This document shows positions 8,618 through 20,004 of a stretch of DNA of 38,927 bases, one piece after another. Position numbers and translations under genes: made by a program. Where the stretch lies: assembly GCF_019237635.1 (NCBI RefSeq), contig NZ_JAFAGS010000002.1:1-38927 (forward strand), given 5' to 3'. How positions within the stretch are numbered: the first letter of the stretch is position 1; each line of letters begins with the position of its first letter. The DNA is from Pluralibacter sp. (GTDB taxonomy: Bacteria > Pseudomonadota > Gammaproteobacteria > Enterobacterales > Enterobacteriaceae). A model generated the notes under the pieces. That model was not told where the DNA came from. It did no database searches and saw only the letters and a list, made by a program, of their open reading frames with translations.

Positions 8618-11458
8618 TCAGGGCGTAACCAGCCACTTCTGCCAGCTCGCCGTCACGTGCTGGCGTTCCGCGCTGAAGGCGTCAGGCGACACGTGTCCCG
8701 CCTCTTCCTGCAACGCCAGATGGTGCAGCGCGTCGCGAAGCGTGGTGTAGGCGCGGGTCAGCATCAGGGACTCCTGCTCGTCCATAATGTCGTTTTGCGC
8801 CAGCAGCTCAAGAATGCGCACATTATCCGACCAGCGGGTCAGCTTCGGCTTATCGTGCGCATAGCGCAGCACCAGATACTGGGTAATGAACTCAATATCG
8901 GTGATCCCGCCTTCATCGGCCTTAATGTCGAAACGGTCCCGGTGTTTATTGCCGAGGTGCGCGCGCATTTTCTCGCGCATCTCCCGGACGTCGGTCTGCA
9001 ATTTGCCGCCGTCGCGCGCCACGGTCATGATGGTGCGACGTATGGCGTCGAACTGGGTTTGCAACTGCGGGTCGCCGTACACGACGCGGGCGCGCACCAG
9101 CGCCTGATGCTCCCAGGTCCATGCTTCGTGCTGCTGATAATCGGCAAATGCGTCGGCAGTTGTCACCAGCATACCGGCCGCGCCGGAGGGACGTAAGCGA
9201 GCGTCTACTTCGTACAGAATGCCCGAGGAAGTGCGGGTGCTGAACAGGTGAATGATGCGTTGCGCCAGACGTAAGTAGAACTGACGGCCGTCGATTTCCC
9301 GCTCGCCGTCGGTCATCACGTCCGCCGGGCAGTCGTGCAAAAACACCAGATCCAGATCCGAGCTGTAGCCCAGTTCCCAGCCGCCGAGTTTGCCGTAACC
9401 GACGACGGCGAACCCACGGCCCTGACGTTCGCCCAGATGGCGAGGCTGCCCGTAGCGGGCTACCATCTGCGTCCACGCCAGCTGTACCACCGCGTCGATG
9501 ATCGCCTCCGCAAGCCAGGTTAAGTGATCGCTCACTTTCATCACCGGCAGCGTTCCGGCGATATCCGCCGCCGCCACGCGCAGCAATTGCGCCTGCTTAA
9601 ACTGGCGCAGCGCTTCCAGCTGTTGCTCTTCATCTTCTTCCGGCACGCGCAGCAGGTACTGGCGCAGCTCGTCCCGATAGGCGTCCATCGCCGTCGGTTG
9701 ATAAAGCGTGTTCGGGTCGAGCAGTTCATCGAGCAGCAGCGGGTAGCGCGCAAGCTGGCTTGCCACCATCGGCGACGCGGCGCACAGGCGAATCAGGTGC
9801 TTTAACGCCCCCGGAAATTCGCTCAGCAGTTCAAGGTAGGTGGTGCGGGTGATGATGCCGGTCAGCAGCGGCATGATGCGCGCCAGCGGCACTGGCGCAT
9901 CGTCGCGGCTGCACACTTCGCTCAGCAGGTGCGGCATCAGGGAGTCCAGCACCTGGCGACCACGCGGCCCGATGGTGCGTTTATCCAGCTCTTTACGGAA
10001 TTCGGCCACCAGAGAGAGCACCTGGCGGCGCGCATCGTCGGTCAGATGCGCCAGTACCGGCGTAGTATCGTCTTCCTGCAACGCGTCCTGCCACAGCTCG
10101 CGCCAGTGTTCGGAAAGCTGCTCATCCTGCGAGGCGTCGTCGTCATCGCCGATAAGCTCGTCGAAAATCCGCCGCACCTGCGCCATCTGCGCGGTGAGAT
10201 GCTCATACATGCCCGCCCAGTCGGCAAAGCCCATGCCCCACGCCAGGCGCGCGCGGTTCAGCGCGTCTTCCGGCAGGGTCTGCGTCTGCTCGTCGTTGAT
10301 GCTTTGCAGCAGGTTTTCCAGGCGGCGCAGGAACAGGTACGCCTCGCGCAGGTGCCCGGCGTCGCCCTCCGGCAGCAGGTGCAGCGCGTTGATGGCTTCC
10401 AGCGTCGGCAGCAGCGAACGTCCCTGCAACGTCGGCTCGCGCCCGCCGCGGATCAACTGGAAGACCTGCACGATAAATTCAATTTCGCGGATCCCGCCCG
10501 CGCCCAGTTTGATATTGTCCTTCAGGCCGCGACGGCGCACTTCACGGGAGATCATCCCCTTCATGCTGCGCAGCGACTGGATCACGCTGAAGTCGATATA
10601 GCGACGGAACACGAACGGCCGCAGCATCGCCCGCAGCTCGTCCGCATAAGCGCCGTCGTTGTCGCCCATGATTCTGGCTTTTACCATCGCGTAGCGCTCC
10701 CAGTCGCGCCCCTGCTCCTGGTAATAATCCTCCAGCGCCGCAAAGCTCAGCACCAGCGGACCGCTGTCGCCAAAGGGACGTAAACGCATATCCACGCGAT
10801 AGACAAAACCATCCATGGTGGGCTGATCGAGCACTTTGATCAGCCGCTGCCCCATACGGGTAAAGAACTGCGCGTTATCCAACTCACGACGCCCGCCCTG
10901 GGTTGAGCCATGCTCGGGCCAGGCGAAAATCAGGTCGATATCGGAGGAAAAGTTAAGCTCGCCGCCGCCGAGCTTGCCCATCCCGAGGATCAGCAGCGGC
11001 TGCGCTTCGCCGCGGGCGTTGCAGGGCGTCCCCCACTCCCGGCAGCAGGCGTCATACAGCCAGTCTCGCGCGGCGACAATCAGGGTCTGCGCCAGTTCGC
11101 TGAGCTGCTGAAGGCTGCTTTCGGTCGGGTGCAGCGCCAGCGTCTGCGCCCAGGCGATACGCACCATCATATGGCGGCGGAACAGGCGCAGCTCGCGCAT
11201 CAGGCTGGTTTCATCGCTGACGTCGGCAAGCTTCGCCTGCAGCCATGCGGCGTAATGCTGCCATTCGTCGGCCTGCGGCGGCACCTTCTCCAGCGCCTCC
11301 AGCCAGTCAGGATGGGCCGTGAGGCTGTGCTGTACAAACTCGCTAAACGCCAGCACCGCCTGTGCGTCGGCGCTCAGCGTGTGCGGCGTAACATCGTCGG
11401 GCAGGCGCTCAACAACCGTCTGCCAGTGCTGCTGTAACTGCGAAGAAAGCGGCGTCAT
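8618..11458 (-). CDS. glnE: Bifunctional glutamine synthetase adenylyltransferase / adenylyl-removing enzyme
   Basis: 946 residues, the same as E. coli GlnE. Two nucleotidyltransferase domains are visible. The N-terminal deadenylylase has [20 protein letters not shown] (Asp173 and Asp175). The C-terminal adenylylase has [20 protein letters not shown] near residue 700. A helical regulatory linker lies between them, and each domain is followed by a GlnD-type helical bundle. It controls glutamine synthetase activity in response to the PII protein and glutamine. It starts 18 bases after the ygiF stop codon, so the two are translationally close. Confidence 0.98.
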   Translation of the reverse strand: MTPLSSQLQQHWQTVVERLPDDVTPHTLSADAQAVLAFSEFVQHSLTAHPDWLEALEKVPPQADEWQHYAAWLQAKLADVSDETSLMRELRLFRRHMMVRIAWAQTLALHPTESSLQQLSELAQTLIVAARDWLYDACCREWGTPCNARGEAQPLLILGMGKLGGGELNFSSDIDLIFAWPEHGSTQGGRRELDNAQFFTRMGQRLIKVLDQPTMDGFVYRVDMRLRPFGDSGPLVLSFAALEDYYQEQGRDWERYAMVKARIMGDNDGAYADELRAMLRPFVFRRYIDFSVIQSLRSMKGMISREVRRRGLKDNIKLGAGGIREIEFIVQVFQLIRGGREPTLQGRSLLPTLEAINALHLLPEGDAGHLREAYLFLRRLENLLQSINDEQTQTLPEDALNRARLAWGMGFADWAGMYEHLTAQMAQVRRIFDELIGDDDDASQDEQLSEHWRELWQDALQEDDTTPVLAHLTDDARRQVLSLVAEFRKELDKRTIGPRGRQVLDSLMPHLLSEVCSRDDAPVPLARIMPLLTGIITRTTYLELLSEFPGALKHLIRLCAASPMVASQLARYPLLLDELLDPNTLYQPTAMDAYRDELRQYLLRVPEEDEEQQLEALRQFKQAQLLRVAAADIAGTLPVMKVSDHLTWLAEAIIDAVVQLAWTQMVARYGQPRHLGERQGRGFAVVGYGKLGGWELGYSSDLDLVFLHDCPADVMTDGEREIDGRQFYLRLAQRIIHLFSTRTSSGILYEVDARLRPSGAAGMLVTTADAFADYQQHEAWTWEHQALVRARVVYGDPQLQTQFDAIRRTIMTVARDGGKLQTDVREMREKMRAHLGNKHRDRFDIKADEGGITDIEFITQYLVLRYAHDKPKLTRWSDNVRILELLAQNDIMDEQESLMLTRAYTTLRDALHHLALQEEAGHVSPDAFSAERQHVTASWQKWLVTP

Positions 11459-11476
11459 GGGGAAGCCTCGTATGCG

Positions 11477-12391
11477 TTAGTGTCCTGATACCAACCAGGT
11501 CGTGAGCTGCAGCTTCGCCTGAGCGACCTGCGGATTATAGGCGACCGCAGCAGCGTCATCCGCCGCCGTGGCCTGCGTCGCCACCAGCGCAAAACGCTCG
11601 CCTGCCTGCGCATCGCGCCGGGCGACAATGGCCTGAATGGCCTGGATGGCCAGCAATACCTGCGCTTTTGCCGCCGCGTTGCCGCGCAGCCATAGCTCTT
11701 CATGGTACTGCCAGTGCGCCAGCGCCGCTTCAAGCGCCGCGTTATCGTCGCCGCTGAGGACCGCCGGTTTAACCTGACGCGCCGCATTGCCCTGCGCCAG
11801 ATGGTAGCCCCGCGCCGCTTTGCTCAGGCTTCCCTGACGCAGCACGCCGAGGCTGAGCAGTTGCGCCGACAGCGCCAGCACGTCGTCAACGTGCCCGCTC
11901 AGTAGCTCAAGCTCCAGCTCGCAGATGGGTTCGTGATGCGCGCCCGCGTTGACCTCGCCGAGATCCAGCGCGATTTCGATACGGCTCTCCCCCTGCTGCA
12001 CCAGCCATTTTTCACGGTGGAAATCGGTGCTAAACAGCGGGTTGACCTGTTCGCTGAGCCCGGCAGGCAGCACGCCGTCGGGCCACACCTCGACAGGCAG
12101 CTTCTCCAGCGCCAGCTCAGGCTTGTCCAGCGCGATATTGTATTCCGGACGCTGATGCAGCCCGCCCACCACCCGGCCGGCGATTTTCATCGTCATTTCA
12201 TACTGACCGTTGTGGCCGCGGATGCGCAGCCCCATGTCATGGCGGCGCAGCCAGCTGTCGGCCGTTTCATAATAAATATTGAGTAGCTGCGCAGGAGGAA
12301 TATGTTCAGCGCACAGCGTGTTGAGATGCTGGCGTAGCGTCTCAACGCCGTCGTGTCGCACAATAAACTTTAATTCGATTTCCTGATCCAT
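11477..12391 (-). CDS. ygiF: CYTH-CHAD inorganic triphosphatase YgiF, CHAD domain truncated
   Basis: A 304-residue protein that starts MDQEIELKFIV at the ATG at 12391 (an in-frame GTG lies 3 bases earlier). The CYTH domain (about residues 1-200) is complete: EIELKF, the LRIRG and YEMTMK tunnel-strand motifs, HQRPEYN, ICELELELLSG and SKAARGYHLAQG. This domain hydrolyses inorganic triphosphate in E. coli YgiF. The following CHAD domain begins normally (WQYHEELWLRGN) but stops at QLTTWLVSGH. E. coli YgiF, about 433 residues as I recall, continues from the equivalent point for roughly 130 more. The glnE start is only 18 bases on, so the missing part appears deleted rather than frameshifted. Catalysis may persist; the CHAD polyphosphate-binding half is likely impaired. 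Confidence 0.88.
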   Translation of the reverse strand: MDQEIELKFIVRHDGVETLRQHLNTLCAEHIPPAQLLNIYYETADSWLRRHDMGLRIRGHNGQYEMTMKIAGRVVGGLHQRPEYNIALDKPELALEKLPVEVWPDGVLPAGLSEQVNPLFSTDFHREKWLVQQGESRIEIALDLGEVNAGAHHEPICELELELLSGHVDDVLALSAQLLSLGVLRQGSLSKAARGYHLAQGNAARQVKPAVLSGDDNAALEAALAHWQYHEELWLRGNAAAKAQVLLAIQAIQAIVARRDAQAGERFALVATQATAADDAAAVAYNPQVAQAKLQLTTWLVSGH

Positions 12392-12590
12392 CACTGATTT
12401 CTTATGGTTGCGTTGGCGGGATTGCGGGTTGTCGCGAACTTACGCGCATCTTTTTTGTCAGTAGAGTGTATTTCGCGGCAAAAGACCATGCAATCACCTC
12501 CTGGAAGATTCCGATTGCCGTAGAATGTCTGGCTTCGTCAGACTGATGCCACTACTATCGTTCCACTTTTATGACAAAAACGATGACCTG

Positions 12591-13211
12591 ATGCCTAAAT
12601 TACGACTGATTGGATTAACTTTACTTGCGCTTAGCGTTTCCGGACTGGCTCATGCCGAAGAGAAACGTTACGTTTCAGACGAACTGAACACCTGGGTACG
12701 CAGCGGTCCAGGTGATAACTATCGCCTTGTCGGCACGGTCAACGCGGGTGAAGAAGTCAGCCTGCTGCAAACTAACGACAGCACCCAGTATGGTCAGGTA
12801 CGCGACAGCAGCGGCCGCACCTCGTGGATCCCGCTGAAAGAGCTGAGCACCACACCAAGCCTGAAAACCCGCGTGCCGGATCTGGAAAACCAGGTCAAAA
12901 CCCTGACCGATAAGCTGAACAATATCGACACCACCTGGAACCAGCGCACAGCGGATATGCAGAAAAAAGTCGCGCAGAGCGACGGCGTGATTAATGGCCT
13001 GAAGGATGAAAACCAGAAGCTGAAAAACGAGCTGATCGTTGCCCAGAAAAAGGTCAACGCCGCCAACCTGCAGCTTGACGACAAACAGCGCACCATCATC
13101 ATGCAGTGGTTTATCTACGGCGGCGGCGTGCTCGGCGTCGGCCTGATTCTGGGCCTGGTGCTGCCGCATCTGGTGCCGAGCCGTAAGCGCAAAGACCGCT
13201 GGATGAGCTAA
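12591..13211 (+). CDS. ygiM: SH3-domain membrane protein YgiM (TIGR04211 family)
   Basis: 206 residues from the ATG at 12591, matching E. coli YgiM in start ([15 protein letters not shown]) and length; an upstream in-frame start at 12525 would add residues not seen in homologues. It has a signal peptide ending LAHA before [10 protein letters not shown], then a bacterial SH3 domain ([20 protein letters not shown]...[11 protein letters not shown]). A periplasmic coiled coil (about residues 95-165) follows, then a C-terminal membrane helix ([19 protein letters not shown]) and a basic tail RKRKDRW. The family is uncharacterised in detail. SH3 plus coiled coil suggests a cell-wall or envelope scaffold. 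It is divergent from ygiF and followed by cca. Confidence 0.93.
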   Translation: MPKLRLIGLTLLALSVSGLAHAEEKRYVSDELNTWVRSGPGDNYRLVGTVNAGEEVSLLQTNDSTQYGQVRDSSGRTSWIPLKELSTTPSLKTRVPDLENQVKTLTDKLNNIDTTWNQRTADMQKKVAQSDGVINGLKDENQKLKNELIVAQKKVNAANLQLDDKQRTIIMQWFIYGGGVLGVGLILGLVLPHLVPSRKRKDRWMS

Positions 13212-13285
13212 TTTCGCGTCGCCTTCTCCTCTATACTTTCGTATCATCCCGTTGTGCGGATTATCAGAATGAGAGGGTGTGCAGC

Positions 13286-14524
13286 GTGAAGCGTTTTTTG
13301 GTCGGTGGTGCGGTTCGTGATGCGTTGTTAGGCCTGCCGGTCAAAGACAGAGATTGGGTCGTCGTCGGCGCCACGCCGCAGCAAATGCTCGACGCGGGCT
13401 ACCAGCAGGTAGGCCGCGATTTTCCTGTTTTTCTGCATCCGGTTAGCCGCGAAGAGTACGCGCTTGCCCGAACCGAACGGAAATCCGGGTCGGGCTATAC
13501 CGGCTTTACCTGTTATGCCGCCCCCGACGTCACGCTGGAGCAGGACTTACTGCGCCGCGACCTGACTGTCAACGCCCTGGCTCAGGACGACGACGGCACG
13601 GTCATCGACCCCTATGGCGGCCAACAGGACCTGCAAAACCGCCTGCTGCGTCACGTCTCCCCGGCATTCAGCGAAGACCCGCTGCGCGTGCTGCGCGTGG
13701 CGCGCTTCGCCGCACGTTATGCCCATCTGAGCTTTCGCATTGCCGACGAAACAATGACGCTAATGCGCGACATGACCGCCGCCGGAGAGCTGGCGCACCT
13801 GACGCCGGAGCGCGTGTGGAAAGAGACTGAAAGCGCGCTCACCACCCGCAACCCGCAGGTCTATTTTCAGACGCTTCGCGACTGCGGCGCGCTGAAAGTG
13901 TTGTTCCCGGAAGTGGATGCGTTGTATGGCGTCCCCGCGCCAGCGAAATGGCACCCGGAAATCGACACCGGTGTGCATACGCTAATGACGCTCACCCAGG
14001 CCGCGATGCTGTCACCGGCCGTCGACGTCCGGTTCGCCACGCTGTGCCACGACCTCGGCAAGGGGCTGACGCCAAAAGCGTTCTGGCCGCGCCACCACGG
14101 CCACGGCCCGGCGGGCGTTAAGCTGGTTGAACAGCTTTGCGCACGACTGCGGGTGCCCAATGAGATTCGCGACCTGGCAAAGCTTGTCGCCGAATTTCAC
14201 GATCTGATCCACACCTTTCCGATCCTCAAGCCAGCCACTATCGTGAAGCTGTTTGATTCCATCGACGCCTGGCGCAAGCCGCAGCGCGTGGAGCAAATCG
14301 CGCTGACCAGCGAAGCCGACGTGCGCGGGCGCACCGGTTTTGAAGCCTGCGATTACCCGCAGGGACGTTTACTGCGCGAAGCCTGGGAAATGGCGAAAGC
14401 GGTACCGACCAAAGCGGTGATCGACGCCGGGTTTAAAGGCGCGGAGGTCCGGGAGGAGTTAACGCGACGGCGCATTCAGGCCGTCGCGCAATGGAAAGAC
14501 CAGCGTTGTCCGCCGGTTACATAA
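13286..14524 (+). CDS. cca: Multifunctional CCA tRNA nucleotidyltransferase
   Basis: 412 residues from the GTG at 13286, preferred to the GTG at 13277 because GAGAGG lies 9 bases upstream and E. coli Cca has the same length and a GTG start. The class II nucleotidyltransferase head has the signature LVGGAVRD and catalytic Asp21 and Asp23 (KDRDW). [10 protein letters not shown] and [15 protein letters not shown] are the conserved ribose and base-recognition segments. A C-terminal HD domain (LCHDLGKG, His255/Asp256) provides phosphatase and phosphodiesterase activities. It adds and repairs the 3' CCA of tRNA. Its last 8 bases overlap the convergent uppP gene. Confidence 0.97.
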   Translation: MKRFLVGGAVRDALLGLPVKDRDWVVVGATPQQMLDAGYQQVGRDFPVFLHPVSREEYALARTERKSGSGYTGFTCYAAPDVTLEQDLLRRDLTVNALAQDDDGTVIDPYGGQQDLQNRLLRHVSPAFSEDPLRVLRVARFAARYAHLSFRIADETMTLMRDMTAAGELAHLTPERVWKETESALTTRNPQVYFQTLRDCGALKVLFPEVDALYGVPAPAKWHPEIDTGVHTLMTLTQAAMLSPAVDVRFATLCHDLGKGLTPKAFWPRHHGHGPAGVKLVEQLCARLRVPNEIRDLAKLVAEFHDLIHTFPILKPATIVKLFDSIDAWRKPQRVEQIALTSEADVRGRTGFEACDYPQGRLLREAWEMAKAVPTKAVIDAGFKGAEVREELTRRRIQAVAQWKDQRCPPVT

Positions 14525-15338
14525 AGACCGCGTACACCGCCGCCGCCACGATGAAGCGATAAATGGCGAAGGGGATAAAGGTGATGCGTTTGATGATGTG
14601 CAGGAACGTTTTAATCGCAAACAGCGCCACGATAAACGCGGTGATAAAGCCGACGGCAAACATCGGGATATCGGCGGTGGTCAGGAACCCTATACTCTTG
14701 TAGAGATCCAGCGCCGTGGCGCCCATCATCATCGGTACCGCCAGCAGGAACGAGAACTCCGCCGCCGCATAGCGGCTGACGCCGAGAAGCATCCCGCCCG
14801 CAATGGTCGCCCCTGAGCGGGAAAACCCCGGCCACAGCGCCAGACACTGAAAGCAACCAATAAGAAACGCCTGGCCCCAGGTCATGTCGTCCAGTCCTTT
14901 CGCCCGCGGCACTTTCGGTTTCAGCACTTCCGCCACAATCAGCAGCACGCCGCCCACCACCAGGGCATACATCACATTAACCGGGTTAAACAGCGCTTTT
15001 ATCGCATCATGGAGCACCAGCCCCAGCACCACCGCTGGAAACATCGCCAGCAGCACATGAATGAGTGACAGACGCCCCTTGCCTTCGCCCTCATGCACCG
15101 GCGGGCGGCCAAAATGAATGCCGATAAGCCCAAACAGGCGACGCCAGAACATCACCACCACGGCCAGAATCGACCCGAGCTGGATAACCACTTCAAACGT
15201 CTTGGCCGTTTCGCCTTCAAACCCCAGCAAATGGCCTACGATGATCATGTGCCCGGTACTGGACACCGGTAAAAACTCCGTCAGCCCTTCGACAACACCC
15301 AGTATTGCCGCCACCAGCAGCGAATGCATATCACCCAT
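14517..15338 (-). CDS. uppP: Undecaprenyl-diphosphate phosphatase
   Basis: 273 residues from the ATG at 15338 (AGGGG 8 bases upstream), the same as E. coli BacA/UppP. The conserved membrane signature [14 protein letters not shown] (Glu17, Glu21, His30) and the second motif [10 protein letters not shown] are intact, with about eight hydrophobic segments. It dephosphorylates undecaprenyl diphosphate at the periplasmic face, recycling the lipid carrier for peptidoglycan and other glycans, and gives bacitracin resistance when abundant. It overlaps the end of cca by 8 bases, tail to tail. Confidence 0.98.
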   Translation of the reverse strand: MGDMHSLLVAAILGVVEGLTEFLPVSSTGHMIIVGHLLGFEGETAKTFEVVIQLGSILAVVVMFWRRLFGLIGIHFGRPPVHEGEGKGRLSLIHVLLAMFPAVVLGLVLHDAIKALFNPVNVMYALVVGGVLLIVAEVLKPKVPRAKGLDDMTWGQAFLIGCFQCLALWPGFSRSGATIAGGMLLGVSRYAAAEFSFLLAVPMMMGATALDLYKSIGFLTTADIPMFAVGFITAFIVALFAIKTFLHIIKRITFIPFAIYRFIVAAAVYAVFM

Positions 15339-15428
15339 CAAATAAACCCCTAAGAAAGATAAAAAAACCACATGAATGAGTCCGGAGATAAGACCGGTTT
15401 ACACGATGTTGGTTTAACAATGATGACG

Positions 15429-15797
15429 TTATTGGTTTTCTTTCAGATTTTGGCCACGCTCGATGATCACCCCGACGTTTGCCGCGCGCGCCACGGCGCC
15501 CGGTTTGCTGACCTTAATGCGCACCCACGGTGATGAGAAGCGCGCCAGCAGCAGCGCCGCGACCTCTTCCGCCACACGTTCCACCAGCGCGAAACGCGCG
15601 CCTTCGACATGACTGACGACCGCCTCGCTGATATCCGCATAGCTCAGACAGTCGGCGACATCATCGCTACCGGCGGCTTTGCGGTTGTCCCACGCCATTT
15701 CGATATCGAACACCAGCTTCTGCTCGATGGTCTGTTCCCAGTCGTAAACACCAATCGTGGTGATGACCGAAAGTTGCTCTATAAATACAATATCCAT
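15429..15797 (-). CDS. folB: Dihydroneopterin aldolase
   Basis: 122 residues from the ATG at 15797. The open frame extends 31 codons further upstream, but homologues start [21 protein letters not shown] and that extension would overlap the plsY promoter region. Glu21 in GVYDWEQ, Glu73 in [11 protein letters not shown] and Lys98 in [10 protein letters not shown] match the active-site residues of the family. It forms 6-hydroxymethyl-dihydropterin and glycolaldehyde in folate synthesis, and can epimerise the substrate. It is divergent from plsY by about 107 bases. Confidence 0.96.
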   Translation of the reverse strand: MDIVFIEQLSVITTIGVYDWEQTIEQKLVFDIEMAWDNRKAAGSDDVADCLSYADISEAVVSHVEGARFALVERVAEEVAALLLARFSSPWVRIKVSKPGAVARAANVGVIIERGQNLKENQ

Positions 15798-15904
15798 CAC
15801 GACCTGCCTGCTTTTTGCCCTGGCCGGATACCACTTCCGGCAAAATATGCGTATTATCCACAAATGCAGAGAATACAGATTCATTTTCAAAACGGAACAG
15901 CGTT

Positions 15905-16534
15905 ATGAGTGCAATCGCGCCTGGAATGGTTCTCCTCGCCTACCTTTGCGGCTCAATATCCAGCGCCATTCTGGTCTGCCGCATCGCCGGTCTGCCTGAC
16001 CCACGCGATAGCGGTTCCGGCAACCCCGGGGCGACCAACGTTTTACGAATTGGCGGCAAAGGAGCAGCCGTAGCGGTACTGATATTCGACATTCTGAAGG
16101 GAATGTTGCCGACCTGGGGCGCCTATGCCCTCGGGCTGACGCCCTTTTGGTTGGGCATGGTCGCCATTGCCGCCTGCCTGGGCCACATCTGGCCGGTGTT
16201 CTTCGGCTTTCGCGGCGGTAAAGGGGTCGCTACCGCTTTCGGCGCCATTGCGCCCATCGGCTGGGATCTCACTGGCGTCATGGCCGGTACCTGGCTGCTG
16301 ACCATTCTGCTGAGCGGCTATTCGTCGCTCGGCGCTATCGTCAGCGCCCTGGTGGCGCCGTTTTACGTCTGGTGGTTCAAGCCGCAGTACACCTTTCCGG
16401 TGTCGATGCTCTCCTGCCTTATCCTGCTGCGCCATCATGACAATATTCAGCGCTTATGGCGTCGCCAGGAGACGAAGATCTGGTCGAAGCTGAAACGCAA
16501 GCCGAAGCCGACGTCCAGCCCTCCCAAAGACTGA
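15905..16534 (+). CDS. plsY: Acyl-phosphate:glycerol-3-phosphate acyltransferase
   Basis: 209 residues from the ATG at 15905, beginning [21 protein letters not shown] as in E. coli PlsY (YgiH). Five membrane segments are evident. The cytosolic loop motifs are present: SGNPGATN for the phosphate-binding loop, [18 protein letters not shown] for acyl phosphate and substrate, and a basic C-terminal tail. It transfers an acyl group from acyl phosphate to glycerol 3-phosphate in phospholipid synthesis. The gene is convergent with tsaD, one base apart. Confidence 0.97.
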   Translation: MSAIAPGMVLLAYLCGSISSAILVCRIAGLPDPRDSGSGNPGATNVLRIGGKGAAVAVLIFDILKGMLPTWGAYALGLTPFWLGMVAIAACLGHIWPVFFGFRGGKGVATAFGAIAPIGWDLTGVMAGTWLLTILLSGYSSLGAIVSALVAPFYVWWFKPQYTFPVSMLSCLILLRHHDNIQRLWRRQETKIWSKLKRKPKPTSSPPKD

Positions 16535-16535
16535 A

Positions 16536-17549
16536 TTAAGCCGCAGGCAGCTCCGCCAGCGGCCAGCGCGGACGTACGGTCACGCCAAGATCAGCGCGGG
16601 CGCCCGCTTTCAGGCGCACCATCCCGGCATAGGCGATCATCGCGCCATTATCGGTGCAAAACTCAGGACGGGCGTAGAACACCTCGCCGTGGCGTTTTTG
16701 CATCATCTCCGCCAGCCTGGCGCGCAGCGTACGGTTGGCGCTAACGCCCCCCGCCATCACCAGGCGTTTAAAACCGGTTTGATCCAGCGCGCGGCGACAT
16801 TTGATCATCAGCGTATCCACTACCGCATCTTCAAACGCGCGGGCGATGTCGGCGCGGGTTTGCTCGTCGGTGCCGTTGTCGCGAATGGTATTCGCCGCAA
16901 AGGTTTTCAGCCCAGAGAAGCTGAAATCCAGCCCCGGACGGTCAGTCATCGGGCGGGGGAACACGAAGCGTCCCGCCGTGCCCTGCGAGGCAAGCTTAGA
17001 AAGCATCGGGCCGCCGGGGTAATCAAGACCCAGTAGCTTCGCCGTTTTATCGAAGGCTTCACCGGCCGCATCGTCAATCGATTCACCCAGCAGTTCGTAC
17101 TCGCCAATCCCGGTGACGCTAATCAGTTGGGTATGACCGCCGGACACCAGCAGCGCCACAAACGGGTATTCCGGCGGATTATCTTCCAGCATCGGCGCCA
17201 GCAGGTGGCCTTCCATATGGTGAACCGGAATCGCCGGGACGTTCCAGGCGAACGCCAGCGAGCGTCCGACGGTCGCGCCGACCAACAGCGCGCCAACCAG
17301 ACCCGGGCCTGCGGTATACGCCACGGCATCGATATCTTTGGCGCTCAGCCCCGCTTCTTTTAACGCCGCCTGAATCAGCGGGACGGTCTTGCGAACATGG
17401 TCGCGGGAGGCCAGCTCCGGCACCACGCCGCCGTAGTCAGCATGTAATTTCACCTGACTATACAGTTGGTTGGCTAAAAGCCCTTGTGCATCGTCGTAAA
17501 TCGCAATGCCGGTTTCATCGCAGGATGTTTCGATTCCCAGTACACGCAT
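16536..17549 (-). CDS. tsaD: tRNA N6-threonylcarbamoyladenosine synthase, catalytic subunit TsaD
   Basis: A 337-residue ASKHA-fold protein starting [20 protein letters not shown]. The metal-binding pair His111 and His115 (HHMEGH), the VSGGHTQL and [13 protein letters not shown] segments, [10 protein letters not shown] and TDNGAMIA near the end are typical. With TsaB and TsaE it transfers the threonylcarbamoyl group from TC-AMP to A37 of ANN-decoding tRNAs. That includes ileX-type tRNAs such as the one encoded in this window. The ATG has GAGGTAAAACG upstream. It is divergent from the rpsU operon. Confidence 0.98.
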   Translation of the reverse strand: MRVLGIETSCDETGIAIYDDAQGLLANQLYSQVKLHADYGGVVPELASRDHVRKTVPLIQAALKEAGLSAKDIDAVAYTAGPGLVGALLVGATVGRSLAFAWNVPAIPVHHMEGHLLAPMLEDNPPEYPFVALLVSGGHTQLISVTGIGEYELLGESIDDAAGEAFDKTAKLLGLDYPGGPMLSKLASQGTAGRFVFPRPMTDRPGLDFSFSGLKTFAANTIRDNGTDEQTRADIARAFEDAVVDTLMIKCRRALDQTGFKRLVMAGGVSANRTLRARLAEMMQKRHGEVFYARPEFCTDNGAMIAYAGMVRLKAGARADLGVTVRPRWPLAELPAA

Positions 17550-17599
17550 GGTTCGTTTTACCTCGTTTCAATACCGCGCAGTGTAGGGCGAATGCGGAT

Positions 17600-17991
<392 letters not shown>

Positions 17992-18040
17992 TCTGTTGAG
18001 GGCATCAGTCCTCAATTCAGACTGAGTTCTAGCTGTAAAG

Positions 18041-18073
18041 GCCGTGCTTCCGGAAGGAATGCGCGGCTTATTT
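18041..18073 (+). terminator. Internal terminator between rpsU and dnaG
   Basis: A long hairpin, GCCGTGC TTCC (GGAA loop) GGAA T GCGCGGC, is followed by TTATTTT. It lies 50 bases after rpsU and 31 bases before dnaG. The E. coli operon has a partial terminator here that lowers primase relative to S21; the sequence supports the same role. Confidence 0.8.
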
Positions 18074-18104
18074 TCGTTTACGAGTCATCAAAAAACAGGG
18101 GCTT

Positions 18105-19850
18105 ATGGCCGGACGTATTCCACGTGTTTTTATCAATGACCTGCTGGCGAGAACCGATATCGTCGATCTGATCGACGCGCGGGTGAAGCTAAAAAAACAG
18201 GGCAAAAACTGGCACGCGTGTTGTCCCTTCCATAACGAAAAAACTCCCTCGTTCACCGTCAACGGTGAAAAACAGTTTTACCACTGCTTCGGCTGCGGTG
18301 CGCACGGCAACGCCATCGACTTTCTGATGAACTACGACAAGCTCGAGTTCGTCGAAACTGTCGAAGAGCTGGCGGCCATGCACAACCTCGACGTGCCGTT
18401 TGAAGCAGGTAGCGGACCCAGCCAGATAGAGCGCCATCAGCGGCAAAATCTCTATCAACTGATGGATGGTCTGAATGCGTTTTACCAACAATCCCTGAAT
18501 CACCCTGCCGCCGAACCGGCGCGTCAGTACCTGACAAAGCGCGGTTTAAGCAGCGAGGTCATATCCCGATTCGCGATCGGCTATGCCCCGCCCGGCTGGG
18601 ATAACGTATTAAAGCGTTTTGGCGCCAACCCCGAAAACCGCCAGTCATTGATTGATGCGGGCATGTTGGTGACCAACGATCAGGGACGCAGTTACGACCG
18701 TTTCCGCGAGCGGGTGATGTTCCCCATTCGCGATAAACGTGGCCGGGTGATTGGGTTTGGCGGTCGCGTGCTGGGCGATGCCCTGCCGAAATACCTCAAC
18801 TCTCCGGAAACGGACATTTTCCATAAGGGCCGCCAGTTGTATGGCCTTTATGAAGCGCAGCAGGCGATAGCAGAACCGCAGCGGCTGTTGGTGGTCGAAG
18901 GCTATATGGATGTGGTGGCGCTGGCGCAGTACGACATTAACTATGCCGTCGCATCGCTGGGGACCTCTACGACCGCTGACCACATCCAGCTGTTGTTCAG
19001 GGTGACCAATAACGTCATCTGCTGCTATGACGGCGACCGCGCCGGACGAGAAGCCGCCTGGCGAGCGCTGGAAACCGCATTACCGTACATGACGGACGGG
19101 CGCCAGCTACGCTTTATGTTTCTGCCTGACGGCGAAGACCCGGATACGCTGGTGCGTAAAGAGGGCAAGGCGGCGTTCGAAGCGCGGATGGAGCAGGCTC
19201 AGCCGCTCTCCACGTTTTTGTTTAACAGCCTGATGCCGCAGGTTGATTTGAGTACCCCGGACGGGCGCGCGCAGTTGAGTACGCTGGCGCTGCCGCTTAT
19301 CGGCCAGGTGCCGGGTGAAACGTTGCGCATTTATTTGCGCCAGGAGCTGGGGAACAAACTGGGCATTCTCGACGACGCGCAGCTTGAACGTTTAATGCCA
19401 AAGCTGGCGGAAAACAGCACGCCCCGCCCCGTTCCACAGCTAAAACGCACAACCATGCGTATACTGATAGGGTTACTGGTGCAAAACCCGGAGCTGGCCG
19501 CTCTGGTACCTCCGCTGACCGGTCTTGACCCGGAAAAAATGGCGGGCCTGACCCTGTTTAGCGAGCTGGTGAATTCCTGCTTAGCGCAGCCGGGCCTGAC
19601 AACCGGGCAGTTGCTGGAGCAGTACCGCGGTACAAAAGCGGCCGCGACCCTTGAAAAATTGTCGATGTGGGACGATATAGCAGATAAAGAGATTGCTGAG
19701 AAAACGTTCACCGACTCGCTCAATCATATGTTTGATTCGATGCTTGAACTGCGACAGGAAGAGCTCATCGCCCGCGATCGCACACATGGTTTGAGCAACG
19801 AAGAACGCCGGGAACTCTGGACCATTAGCCAGGAACTGGCCAAAAAGTGA
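18105..19850 (+). CDS. dnaG: DNA primase
   Basis: 581 residues, same as E. coli. The N-terminal CHC2 zinc-binding domain has Cys40, His43, Cys61 and Cys64 ([15 protein letters not shown]). The central TOPRIM core has [11 protein letters not shown] for the catalytic Glu and CYDGDRAGR for the metal-binding Asp residues. The C-terminal domain (from about residue 435) binds DnaB helicase. It makes RNA primers at the replication fork. The start site has only a modest AGGGG close to the ATG, in line with the low expression expected for primase in this operon. Confidence 0.98.
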   Translation: MAGRIPRVFINDLLARTDIVDLIDARVKLKKQGKNWHACCPFHNEKTPSFTVNGEKQFYHCFGCGAHGNAIDFLMNYDKLEFVETVEELAAMHNLDVPFEAGSGPSQIERHQRQNLYQLMDGLNAFYQQSLNHPAAEPARQYLTKRGLSSEVISRFAIGYAPPGWDNVLKRFGANPENRQSLIDAGMLVTNDQGRSYDRFRERVMFPIRDKRGRVIGFGGRVLGDALPKYLNSPETDIFHKGRQLYGLYEAQQAIAEPQRLLVVEGYMDVVALAQYDINYAVASLGTSTTADHIQLLFRVTNNVICCYDGDRAGREAAWRALETALPYMTDGRQLRFMFLPDGEDPDTLVRKEGKAAFEARMEQAQPLSTFLFNSLMPQVDLSTPDGRAQLSTLALPLIGQVPGETLRIYLRQELGNKLGILDDAQLERLMPKLAENSTPRPVPQLKRTTMRILIGLLVQNPELAALVPPLTGLDPEKMAGLTLFSELVNSCLAQPGLTTGQLLEQYRGTKAAATLEKLSMWDDIADKEIAEKTFTDSLNHMFDSMLELRQEELIARDRTHGLSNEERRELWTISQELAKK

Positions 19851-20004
19851 ATTTAACGGCTTAAGTGCCGAATATCGATCGGGAAGCCCCCGACAGCCGC
19901 ATGAGGCGCAGCGGCATAAATATAAATTAGCCCTCGTTTTAAAAGTTGGCGGTTCGTTTCGCCGACCGACACCAATCAAACGAATTAAGTGTGGATACCG
20001 TCTT
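19851..20004 (+). other. dnaG-rpoD intergenic region with hairpins
   Basis: This 154-base spacer can form several hairpins, the clearest being GTTGGCG / CGCCGAC at 19945-19966 and a GCCGC / GCGGC pair just before it. In E. coli the dnaG-rpoD mRNA is cut by RNase E in this spacer, letting rpoD message outlast dnaG message. The sequence is compatible with that. I see no strong promoter in it. Confidence 0.4.

Noticed and set aside
9840-10783. Long + strand open frames opposite glnE (253 and 284 codons)
   Set aside because: They are shadows in GC-rich DNA of a certain gene; composition (Ser/Arg or Gln/His/Arg rich) is unlike a real protein.
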